NCBI GenBank assembly: GCA_031289865.1
Contig: JAITOQ010000130.1
Coordinates: 1 to 5,544, forward strand
DNA: 5,544 bases
Direction: 5' to 3'
DNA from: Clostridiales bacterium
GTDB lineage: Bacteria > Bacillota > Clostridia > Christensenellales > JAISNN01
Notes under the pieces: model-generated
Database searches by the model: none
Told to the model about the DNA's origin: nothing
What the model saw: the letters and a program-made list of their open reading frames with translations, nothing else
In this document: one piece after another, positions 1 to 4,945 of the stretch
Layout of the letters: each line of letters starts with the position of its first letter
Numbering within the stretch: the stretch's first letter is position 1
Program-made: the position numbers and the translations under genes

Positions 1-1343
1 TCGAGATAGTTGTCTCTAAACGTCGAATTTTGCTCGGGGTCCAAGACCTCAAGGAGCGCGCTTGCGGGGTCGCCGCGGTTGTTTTTGGTCAGCTTGTCAA
101 TCTCGTCCAACAAAAACACGGGATTTGAAACCCCGACTTGCTTTATCCCGTTTAAGATGCGCCCCGCCATAGCCGCGACGTAAGTCTTGCGGTGTCCGCG
201 GATTTCAGCCTCGTCCGATATGCCGCCGAGACTCATTCGGACAAATTTTCTACCCGTCGCCTCCGCGACAGAACGCGCTATAGAGGTTTTTCCGACTCCC
301 GGAGGCCCGATAAAGCAAAGGATCGGCGAACGAAACGAACGGGTCAAATTGTGGACGGCAATGTATTCCAAAATCCGCTCTTTAACCTTTGTCAGCCCGT
401 AATGATCACGATCCAAAATGTTTTTTGCGTAGATTAGATCGTGGATCTCTTCCGAACATTTTCGCCACGGAAGCTCCGTAGAGTATTCTATATATTCGGT
501 TAATATAGAATACTCCGGCGACATTGCGGAGATCTTTTTTAAGCGTTGAAGATCCTTTGTGAGCTTTTCCTTTACCTCGTCGGGAGCGTCTATCAGCGCA
601 ATCTTTTTTTGAAATTCGCGGTCTCCGGAATCGTCCAACTCGTCCGAAATAATCCTCATTTGCTCGCGCAGAATATGATCCTTTTGCGCCTTTTCAAGGG
701 AATGTTTCACCTTGATATTGATTTTCTTTTCGGCTTTCACGACCTCCATCTCATAGATAAGAGCGTCGGTTAAAAATTCATACCGCCGATAAATATCGGT
801 TTCGGCTAAAATCGGATACGCGTCCCTAATCGTGAGGAGAGTCGCCGCGCTATTGACGACGGTCTCGTCCGACGCATTCCGAATCATCGAAAGCCCCTCA
901 CGCGTCACACCGTTGTGATACATACTAAGCTCGTCCAAAATCAAAAATAGGTTTTTTCTGTACGCCATAGAACCGATTTCATCGGAGTTGGTCATCTCGA
1001 TCTCGGAAAAATATGCGCTAAGATAGTTTTGCCCGTCGGGCGCGTCCTTTTGCAATAAGCTTACGCGGCGCACCCCCTCAGCGTGTACTCTAAGAGCTTT
1101 GTTTCCCGACGGCGAAAGCGAAAGGATTTTTGCAATCGTCGCCGTCTCCCGCAAATCTGAAAAAGCGGGGTCCATATTTCTGTCGTCCTTTTGAGAGGCA
1201 AACAAAATAAAGCCTCCCGCCGCAAACGCTTCTTGCGCGGCAACGACCGACTTTTCTCTGCCGATATCAAAATTTCCCGACGTATCGGGAAAGAGCAACG
1301 CGCCCCTAAGCGGGATCAAAGGTAAAAAACTGCCGTTATCCAT
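1..1343 (-). CDS. lon: ATP-dependent Lon protease (LonA type), C-terminal part missing at window edge
   Basis: Lon is a cytoplasmic AAA+ serine protease that unfolds and degrades damaged and regulatory proteins. The 447 visible codons hold the N-terminal substrate-binding domain (about residues 1-200), a helical linker (about 200-310) and most of the ATPase module. Walker A is GPPGVGKT at residues 346-353. It is followed by the Lon-typical SLGG, DEAEIRGH and TYV segments. Walker B is FLLDEID with D413 and E414, then RGDPASALLEVLDPEQN. The sensor regions and the Ser/Lys protease domain lie beyond base 1. The start is fixed by AGGAG (1349-1353) five bases before the ATG. It is the last visible gene of a minus-strand run, 65 bp after the YhcN-like gene with no terminator between. 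Oddity: the linker just before the conserved LPW is encoded by a perfect 13-bp palindrome (481-515). The presence of an N-terminal domain argues for LonA rather than the spore-specific LonB. Confidence 0.97.
   Translation of the reverse strand, partial: MDNGSFLPLIPLRGALLFPDTSGNFDIGREKSVVAAQEAFAAGGFILFASQKDDRNMDPAFSDLRETATIAKILSLSPSGNKALRVHAEGVRRVSLLQKDAPDGQNYLSAYFSEIEMTNSDEIGSMAYRKNLFLILDELSMYHNGVTREGLSMIRNASDETVVNSAATLLTIRDAYPILAETDIYRRYEFLTDALIYEMEVVKAEKKINIKVKHSLEKAQKDHILREQMRIISDELDDSGDREFQKKIALIDAPDEVKEKLTKDLQRLKKISAMSPEYSILTEYIEYSTELPWRKCSEEIHDLIYAKNILDRDHYGLTKVKERILEYIAVHNLTRSFRSPILCFIGPPGVGKTSIARSVAEATGRKFVRMSLGGISDEAEIRGHRKTYVAAMAGRILNGIKQVGVSNPVFLLDEIDKLTKNNRGDPASALLEVLDPEQNSTFRDNYL
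481..515 (-). repeat. In-gene palindromic element, copy in lon
   Basis: This is a perfect inverted repeat with 13-bp arms (481-493 and 503-515) around a 9-base loop. Its core is GTATTC (483-488), 19 bases, GAATAC (508-513), the same architecture as the copies at 1365-1403, 3016-3058 and 3094-3130. Read on the minus strand it encodes EYSILTEYIEYS in the Lon linker. It is the most symmetrical of the four copies. Compared from memory with other LonA proteins, the spacing from the MSPE-like motif to LPW is unchanged, so the element looks substituted into the gene rather than simply inserted. Confidence 0.8.
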
Positions 1344-1348
1344 CGCTT

Positions 1349-1353
1349 CTCCT
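1349..1353 (-). promoter_or_regulatory. Ribosome binding site of lon
   Basis: AGGAG on the minus strand lies five bases before the ATG at 1343. It fixes the lon start. The palindromic element at 1365-1403 lies just upstream and does not cover it. Confidence 0.85.
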
Positions 1354-1364
1354 TATTTTTTCGC

Positions 1365-1403
1365 CGAGGTATTCCCGATTTGCATATTATTTAGAATACT
1401 TCG
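1365..1403 (-). repeat. Intergenic palindromic element between the YhcN-like gene and lon
   Basis: The inverted repeat has 10-base arms (1365-1374 and 1394-1403) with nine of ten positions pairing around a 19-base loop. GTATTC and GAATAC are again exactly 19 bases apart. On the minus strand it begins CGCGAAGTATTC, twelve bases identical to the start of the copy at 3016-3058. The element begins five bases after the YhcN-like stop codon and ends about ten bases before the lon ribosome binding site. It has no downstream U-run, so it is not an intrinsic terminator. Confidence 0.7.
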
Positions 1404-1408
1404 CGTGT

Positions 1409-1888
1409 TTATATACCGTTTTTTTCTCTCTCTTTCACTATGGCAAGTAATTTTTTCTTTTCCTCGTTATACTGTGCGCTCGAAGAGCTTTTTTCAAACT
1501 CCTCCCGCGCCCGCGCCATTTTATAAAAAAGCTCCGCGTCCTTTGTCACATACGCTTCGCGAAACCCGCTCTCTAAAAGCGCGTCCCTTATGCCGTTTAA
1601 AATCCGAAGATTTTCGCTCCTAAAAAATACCGCGTTACACCTCACGGCAACCACCGCGATATCCCCGTAGACAAAAACCTCTGCTCTTTGCACCTTTGGC
1701 GCGGAAAGCGCAAGCTCCGACGCTCTTTGCTCCGTCATGTTGTTTTCGGAATATACCGAAACCATCTCTTTATTTTCGGAATTCGCCGCAATCGCAGTTT
1801 CACTTATGCCGCGTCCAAAAGTCCCGACCGCCGACGCAACAGCAATCAAAAGCGGTAAAAAATAAAGAATCTTTTTTGTGTTCATCAT
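1409..1888 (-). CDS. YhcN/YlaJ-like sporulation protein, exported
   Basis: The 159-residue product has a hydrophobic N-terminal segment (about residues 6-22, after the two lysines at 5-6) that acts as signal peptide or membrane anchor. A compact domain follows (about 52-125) with the pattern of the Spore_YhcN_YlaJ family: an ASELA helix, a strand pair around VQRAEVFVYGDIAVVAV, a helix over residues 94-107, and a YVTKDAELFYKM end like the family's V-Y-V-S-x-D-x-x-F. The C-terminal 35 residues are charged and probably helical. Family members are usually lipoproteins with a Cys lipobox. None is seen here, so it is probably anchored by the helix or secreted. The exact function of the family is unknown; it is associated with spores. 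Two adjacent ATG codons exist (1888, 1885). GGGG at 1892-1895 lies three bases from the first and six from the second, so 1885 may be the real start. It sits between rsfS and lon. Confidence 0.7.
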   Translation of the reverse strand: MMNTKKILYFLPLLIAVASAVGTFGRGISETAIAANSENKEMVSVYSENNMTEQRASELALSAPKVQRAEVFVYGDIAVVAVRCNAVFFRSENLRILNGIRDALLESGFREAYVTKDAELFYKMARAREEFEKSSSSAQYNEEKKKLLAIVKEREKNGI

Positions 1889-1893
1889 AAACC

Positions 1894-1917
1894 CCGCATT
1901 TATTATTTAATATGCGG
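1894..1917 (-). other. Small hairpin before the YhcN-like gene
   Basis: CCGCAT (1894-1899) and ATGCGG (1912-1917) can pair across a 12-base AT-only loop. On the minus-strand transcript the downstream arm overlaps the GGGG ribosome binding site, so an mRNA reading through from rsfS could hide it. A transcript starting at the candidate sigma-G site near 1900 would lack the upstream arm and leave the site open. The stem is only six base pairs. Confidence 0.3.
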
Positions 1918-1936
1918 AATTTTACGAAAAATATTT
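1908..1936 (-). promoter_or_regulatory. Candidate sigma-G promoter of the YhcN-like gene
   Basis: On the minus strand CATATTA (1908-1914) matches the sigma-G -10 pattern CATnnTA at every defined base. AAATA (1932-1936) matches four of five bases of the -35 pattern GmATA at a 17-base spacing. Transcription would begin near 1900, about 12 bases before the ATG. The -35 box overlaps the rsfS stop codon, so this would be an internal forespore promoter inside a housekeeping operon. AT-rich DNA produces such matches easily. What raises it above noise is the spacing, the position, and the presence of a spore-type gene directly after it. Confidence 0.4.
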
Positions 1937-2595
1937 CATTCCTTATCCGATTTTTTTGCAATCACTCTCTTGACCGTAGTCTTTTTAGGCGCGGCGATTT
2001 TTGGTTCGGCGGCTTCTTCGTCTGAATCTGACTTTGACGCTACTGCCTTTTTAGGCGCGGCAGTTTTTACAGAAGCTTTTTTAGGTACGGTCGTTTTTAC
2101 AACGATCTTTTTAGGCGCGGTCTTTTTCTCCGTATCCGTATCCGTCGTCTTTTTTGCGGAGGCTTTTTTTGCGGGCTTTTCCGCGCCCGCCGTTTCCGTC
2201 TTTACAACGCTCTTGCTTGCGGTCTTTTTGACGGGCGCGGCAAGCTCTGACACGGAGTATTTTTCGATATTTTTACCGTTGCTCCAAAGCTTTTCTAAGC
2301 AATAAAACAGCCTCATATCGTCAAGCAAGATATGCAAAATCACACTGCCGTAATCATACACCACCCATCTTGCGTCGCGCAAGCCCTCTTTTCTAAGGGG
2401 AAGCTCGCCAAGCTCCTCGATTTTTTCCTCGACGTATTCGGCAAGAGCCTTTACATTTGTAGTAGACGTGCCTCCCGCGACGATAAAATAGTCCGCCAAA
2501 ACCGTCAATTCTCCCACGTTTAACACGCTGATATCGACGGCCTTTTTGTCGTCTAAAAATCCGCAAATTTTGTTCTTTAGTTGTTCCGGTGTCAT
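1936..2595 (-). CDS. rsfS: Ribosomal silencing factor RsfS with a lysine-rich C-terminal tail
   Basis: RsfS binds ribosomal protein uL14 and blocks joining of the 30S and 50S subunits, which lowers translation in starvation. Residues 1 to about 115 are a complete RsfS domain: DDKKAVDISVLNV, LADYFIVAGG with the STTNVKALAEYVEEK helix, and RWVVYDYGSVILHIL followed by RLFYCLEKLW. Family members usually end near this point. Here about 100 further residues follow (119-219), rich in Lys, Ala, Thr and Val, with a ten-residue repeat of (A/T)(A/V)PKK-type units, and resembling histone-H1-like bacterial tails. The tail is probably disordered and binds RNA or DNA; that is inference. Start: a GTG at 2604 also opens the frame, but it overlaps AAGGAG (2604-2609), whereas the ATG at 2595 lies eight bases after it, so the ATG is chosen (219 residues). 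It is the second gene of the run, after nadD–yqeK, the usual Firmicute order. Confidence 0.95.
   Translation of the reverse strand: MTPEQLKNKICGFLDDKKAVDISVLNVGELTVLADYFIVAGGTSTTNVKALAEYVEEKIEELGELPLRKEGLRDARWVVYDYGSVILHILLDDMRLFYCLEKLWSNGKNIEKYSVSELAAPVKKTASKSVVKTETAGAEKPAKKASAKKTTDTDTEKKTAPKKIVVKTTVPKKASVKTAAPKKAVASKSDSDEEAAEPKIAAPKKTTVKRVIAKKSDKE
1981..2120 (-). repeat. Coding repeat in the RsfS tail (APKK decamers)
   Basis: On the plus strand CTTTTTAGGCGCGG, or a close variant, starts at 1981, 2047, 2077 (variant AGGTACGG) and 2107. The last three are spaced exactly 30 bases apart. On the minus strand they encode TAPKKIVVKT (159-168), TVPKKASVKT (169-178), AAPKKAVASK (179-188) and, after an acidic interruption, AAPKKTTVKR (201-210). 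The in-frame 30-base period points to growth by slippage or unequal crossover, so length may vary between strains. Confidence 0.75.
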
Positions 2596-2603
2596 GTTGT
2601 ACA

Positions 2604-2609
2604 CTCCTT
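2604..2609 (-). promoter_or_regulatory. Ribosome binding site that decides the rsfS start
   Basis: AAGGAG on the minus strand stands eight bases before the ATG at 2595. Its last G is also the first base of the alternative GTG at 2604. A ribosome bound here cannot start on that GTG, so the longer form of the protein is rejected. Confidence 0.85.
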
Positions 2610-2679
2610 ATAGTTGTTTATAATTTATTCGGGCAACCGAGGTACCCCGACAATAGCTTTTATTGTTTATCATTATTTG

Positions 2680-3963
2680 TTATCTATTACTTAAATATGC
2701 GTCGTTTGTCAAGGGATAAATACTCGCGGATCGGCTCAATAAATGTTTGTATCCACGCTCCAAACAGACGTTGTAGGCACGGTATAGATCCTCGCGAATA
2801 GCGGCTCTGATCAACGCCACGCCTTCGTAATCGCGTTCGGGTTCTATTTTGTCCGCAAGATAGATCAACATTCCAAGCTCGCTCATATCGGGCTTTGCCG
2901 TCGTATGAAAGCGTATAGCGTCTAAAATCTCCGAATCCTCTATACCTAAAACCTGTTGCGCTATTTCCGCACTCAAAAATTGATGCAGAACCGCCGAACC
3001 TACCGCGTCCGACGGCGCAGAGTATTCTATAATAGCAAGTTTTTTGGAATACTTCGCGAGCTTTTTCTTGCTTTCTTCACTTAAATCCCTTGCATAGTAT
3101 TCTATAATATCGGTTTTTTTAGAATACTCTATCTGTTTTGGTTCTGCTTCCGACATTCCGTCCGCTGCGCGAAACGTAGTTCGGTCACTCGCCTCGCCGA
3201 CCTTACGGAATACGATTTCCTTTGCAACGTCGTGCAGTAACGCGGACAAAAAAACCTTAGATGGGTCTAATCCTATTCTCTCGTTTTCTTTGACGGCGGT
3301 CAAAACCGTCCGCTTTGTATGCTCCCAAAGTTTTTGGCTCATTTGCGCTTCGGCAAAAGCCGTAATATCACCGTACCGCGTATACCCGCCCGAAATAATT
3401 TCCGCGGCGGTCATAGGAATATAGTCGATATATTCGGGATCGTTAAGCTCAAGGAGTGCGCGGATATAAGAGGAGGATACGTCGTCGTCCTCCGACAGCG
3501 AAATAAGCACCCGTGCGCCGAACTCATTTTTAAGTTTTTTTGCGGCGTCCTCCGTATTGTACCTCGGACGGGCGACGGCAATCAGAGTCGCAAGCGCGGT
3601 GATTTTTTCGGGGTATTTCCATGTCGAAAACTTGTCTAAGCTATCGCCGCCAAGAATGAAGTACAGCTCGTCAGTCGGATAGCTTTCGTGGATTTTTTGC
3701 ACAATCTCATAGGAATAGTTGTGTTTTTTTTCCGCGTATTCCATCGAGGAAATCTCTATACACGGTTTGTCCGCAAAGGCTTTTTTGAGAGCCTCTAAAC
3801 GAAGAGAAAAATTGTCTCCTCCCTCAATCCTTTTATGAGGAGGACGGTATGACGGAATAACGATCAATTTGTCCAAATTAAATTCATTTAAGACACTTTC
3901 ACATATTTTGACATGTTTTCTATGCACGGGGTCGAATGCGCCGCCGAAAATACCGATTCTCAT
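2680..3963 (-). CDS. nadD: NadD–YqeK fusion: nicotinate-nucleotide adenylyltransferase plus HD-domain Ap4A hydrolase
   Basis: The 427-residue protein joins two enzymes that are separate neighbouring genes in Bacillus. NadD (about 1-195) makes deamido-NAD from nicotinate mononucleotide and ATP. It shows GIFGGAFDPVHRKH (4-17, with His14 and His17 of the nucleotidyltransferase HxxH), PSYRPPHK (37-44), GGDSLDKFSTW (105-115) and the VSSSYIR signature (162-168). The YqeK half (about 200-427) is an HD phosphohydrolase that splits diadenosine tetraphosphate symmetrically. Its likely metal ligands are H215, H244-D245 (LLHDVAK), H327, H353 (RFHTT) and D371 (YLADKIEP). Between LLHDVAK and VLHQF there are about 80 residues where roughly 35 are usual. 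The excess holds two copies of a palindromic element and a second, longer inverted repeat. All catalytic motifs survive. The start at 3963 is fixed by the NadD N-terminus but has no ribosome binding site; an extended -10 box lies six bases upstream. Similar fusions are known in mycoplasmas. Confidence 0.95.
   Translation of the reverse strand: MRIGIFGGAFDPVHRKHVKICESVLNEFNLDKLIVIPSYRPPHKRIEGGDNFSLRLEALKKAFADKPCIEISSMEYAEKKHNYSYEIVQKIHESYPTDELYFILGGDSLDKFSTWKYPEKITALATLIAVARPRYNTEDAAKKLKNEFGARVLISLSEDDDVSSSYIRALLELNDPEYIDYIPMTAAEIISGGYTRYGDITAFAEAQMSQKLWEHTKRTVLTAVKENERIGLDPSKVFLSALLHDVAKEIVFRKVGEASDRTTFRAADGMSEAEPKQIEYSKKTDIIEYYARDLSEESKKKLAKYSKKLAIIEYSAPSDAVGSAVLHQFLSAEIAQQVLGIEDSEILDAIRFHTTAKPDMSELGMLIYLADKIEPERDYEGVALIRAAIREDLYRAYNVCLERGYKHLLSRSASIYPLTNDAYLSNR
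3016..3058 (-). repeat. In-gene palindromic element, YqeK domain copy A
   Basis: GTATTC (3022-3027), 19 bases, GAATAC (3047-3052). Twelve-base arms (3016-3027 and 3047-3058) pair at ten positions, with one more pair possible as G-U. On the minus strand it encodes KYSKKLAIIEYS, residues 304-315 of the NadD–YqeK fusion. It shares CGCGAAGTATTC with the intergenic copy at 1365-1403, and the stretch TATTATAGAATACT with copy B. Confidence 0.8.
3094..3130 (-). repeat. In-gene palindromic element, YqeK domain copy B
   Basis: GTATTC (3097-3102), 19 bases, GAATAC (3122-3127). Perfect nine-base arms are at 3096-3104 and 3120-3128. On the minus strand it encodes EYSKKTDIIEYY, residues 279-290. The start is 75 bases (25 codons) from copy A in the same orientation and frame, so the two could have arisen by separate insertion or by local duplication. 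The peptide between them (ARDLSEESKKKLA) looks like native YqeK sequence. Confidence 0.8.
3155..3211 (-). repeat. Second, GC-richer inverted repeat inside the YqeK domain
   Basis: ATTCCGT (3155-3161) and ACGGAAT (3205-3211) form perfect seven-base arms around 43 bases. Inside lies an imperfect nested pairing of CGTA (3175-3178) with TACG (3204-3207) and GGTC with GACC near 3183-3202; this competes with the outer arms. The 57 bases equal 19 codons and encode about residues 252-270 (FRKVGEASDRTTFRAADGM), absent from ordinary YqeK as far as I recall. It is one copy only in this window and unlike the AT-rich 19-base-loop family, so its status as a mobile element is inference. Confidence 0.4.
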
Positions 3964-3969
3964 GTCAAT

Positions 3970-3999
3970 ATTATATCACAATACGCATGAAAACAGCAA
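3970..3999 (-). promoter_or_regulatory. Sigma-A-type promoter of nadD–yqeK, leaderless start
   Basis: On the minus strand TGATATAAT is an extended -10 (TGnTATAAT, with TATAAT at 3970-3975). TTGCTG (3994-3999) is a partial -35 with an 18-base spacing. The -10 ends six bases before the ATG, so transcription should begin at or within a base or two of the initiator A. No ribosome binding site fits in that gap. This predicts a leaderless mRNA for the fusion gene and the whole downstream run. Confidence 0.65.
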
Positions 4000-4044
4000 C
4001 AAAAAAGAAGTCTAAAGACCTAAAAAACCGTCAATACTTTTACT

Positions 4045-4866
4045 ATGGCAAAAATTATCGATTTTATTTCGCTTAGGCTCGTTTGTTTTGTTCTGCTTTT
4101 TATCCTTTGGTATTCCGTAATCGGAAAATTTGTTGCGGCGATACTTCTTTCGCTGCTTTTCGTTGTCGCGGGGTCGCTTATTTATACAAAATTAATTGCG
4201 CATAGGATTAAAAAAGAATCGTTGAATGCGGAAAGCATGAATATGTTTTTTATTCTCCGCGGCAACGCTTATGTTGCGGAATACCTCGCGAGCGTTATCG
4301 ACCCCGTATACGCGCCGACTCAAACGGACGATGGACTTCTTTTAGACACTTCCGGCGAAAGCCGCGCAATCATCTTTCCTCTCTTTAAATTTTCTAAGCT
4401 CGGACGGGACGAATTTGTCAAGCTGTACCGCATAGCGCAAAAGCATGAAACCAAAAAAATCTATGTGATTTCCAAAAGTCTTGACCGCGAAATTCTCTTA
4501 CTCGCACACGAATTCGGCGCGCAGCTAATCCACGTCAAAATCCCCGTATTTTACCGATATCTAAAGCACCGCGCCGCGCTCCCTCCCGCCGAACCGAAAA
4601 CCCGCCCAAAAAGACGGAGTGCGGAGGAATGGAAAGTCCTTGCGGAAAGTATTTTTACACGGCGGCATTCGCGGCGTTTTTTATTTGCCGCCGCGCTTCT
4701 CCTCATTATGTCCATGATTACTCCGCTAAAAAACTACTACTATGTCATGTCCGCAATCGCGGGAATTTTGGCGGCTCTATGCCTTTTTTTACCGAACCGT
4801 ATCGCCTCTACGAAAAACGGAATATTCGACGTCAAACGCAAGAAAAAACACGGGGATTCGGAATAA
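4045..4866 (+). CDS. Predicted four-helix membrane protein of unknown function
   Basis: I do not recognise the family. The 273-residue product has two hydrophobic helices near the N-terminus (about 11-25 and 28-48), a soluble middle (about 50-205) and two helices near the C-terminus (about 211-227 and 231-250). It ends in a basic tail (VKRKKKHGDSE). Basic residues after helix 2 (KLIAHRIKK) and before helix 3 (TRRHSRR) put the middle domain and both termini in the cytoplasm. The middle has an alternating strand/helix look, including KKIYVISKSLDREILLLAHEFGAQLIHV (138-164), vaguely like the end of Mrr-type restriction-fold domains, but I see no D-x-E/D-x-K active site. No ribosome binding site precedes the ATG. 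A weak -10-like AATACT (4033-4038) would start transcription near the A of the ATG. It ends 84 bp before sigG and diverges from nadD–yqeK across 81 bp. Confidence 0.8.
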   Translation: MAKIIDFISLRLVCFVLLFILWYSVIGKFVAAILLSLLFVVAGSLIYTKLIAHRIKKESLNAESMNMFFILRGNAYVAEYLASVIDPVYAPTQTDDGLLLDTSGESRAIIFPLFKFSKLGRDEFVKLYRIAQKHETKKIYVISKSLDREILLLAHEFGAQLIHVKIPVFYRYLKHRAALPPAEPKTRPKRRSAEEWKVLAESIFTRRHSRRFLFAAALLLIMSMITPLKNYYYVMSAIAGILAALCLFLPNRIASTKNGIFDVKRKKKHGDSE

Positions 4867-4880
4867 AAATTCTTTATTCC
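4860..4880 (+). other. Perfect hairpin spanning the stop codon of the membrane protein gene
   Basis: GGAATAAA (4860-4867) and TTTATTCC (4873-4880) pair perfectly across the five-base loop AATTC. The TAA stop is in the upstream arm. The stem is AT-rich and is followed by CTAAAAAAACC rather than a T-run, so it is not a standard intrinsic terminator on either strand. It may protect the 3' end of the mRNA or separate this gene from sigG. Confidence 0.5.
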
Positions 4881-4899
4881 CTAAAAAAACCGATGATTT

Positions 4900-4929
4900 G
4901 CATATTTTTGTAAAAAAACGGGGATAGTA
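4900..4929 (+). promoter_or_regulatory. Sigma-F-type forespore promoter of sigG
   Basis: GCATA (4900-4904), a 15-base spacer (4905-4919) and GGGGATAGTA (4920-4929) match the B. subtilis sigma-F consensus as I remember it (GywTA, N15, GGnrAnAnTw) at almost every defined base. Transcription would begin near 4936, just before the ribosome binding site. In B. subtilis sigG (spoIIIG) is transcribed by sigma-F in the forespore, so sequence and expected biology agree. Confidence 0.75.
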
Positions 4930-4937
4930 TCGGTATC

Positions 4938-4945
4938 AAAGGAGG
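4938..4945 (+). promoter_or_regulatory. Strong ribosome binding site of sigG
   Basis: AAAGGAGG, fully complementary to the end of 16S rRNA, lies five bases before the ATG at 4951. It contrasts with the two divergent genes to the left, which show no such site. Confidence 0.9.

Noticed and set aside
187..773. Plus-strand reading frames opposite lon
   Set aside because: They are shadows of the conserved Lon coding sequence, with no start signals and no recognisable product.
2250..2285. GGAGTATT...AAGC near the end of the RsfS domain as a further palindromic copy
   Set aside because: It lacks GAATAC at the 19-base distance and has no convincing arms.
1970..2305. Long plus-strand reading frame opposite rsfS, hydrophobic and Phe-rich
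   Set aside because: It is the antisense of the lysine-rich tail (AAA/AAG codons read backwards give Phe and Leu). No ribosome binding site, and the minus strand has a clear family match.
2610..2640. Sigma-A-like promoter before rsfS (TTGCCC, 18 bases, TATAAG)
   Set aside because: The -10 box would overlap the ribosome binding site, so the transcript would lose it. The region is AT-rich enough to yield such matches by chance.
2650..2666. Hairpin ACAATA/TATTGT after the nadD–yqeK stop as a terminator
   Set aside because: Only six AT-rich pairs and no U-run after it. Genes continue in the same direction with a short gap.
3016..3130. The two YqeK-domain repeats as a CRISPR-like array
   Set aside because: Only two diverged copies, both translated in frame in an intact gene, and further copies are dispersed rather than clustered.
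4180..4660. Middle domain of the membrane protein as a restriction-type nuclease
   Set aside because: The strand/helix pattern is only suggestive and no catalytic D-x-E/D-x-K pattern is visible, so no nuclease function is claimed.
4629..4927. Overlapping plus-strand frames in the 3' part of the membrane protein gene
   Set aside because: They lie in other frames of a well-formed membrane protein, and they run through the hairpin and the sigma-F promoter.
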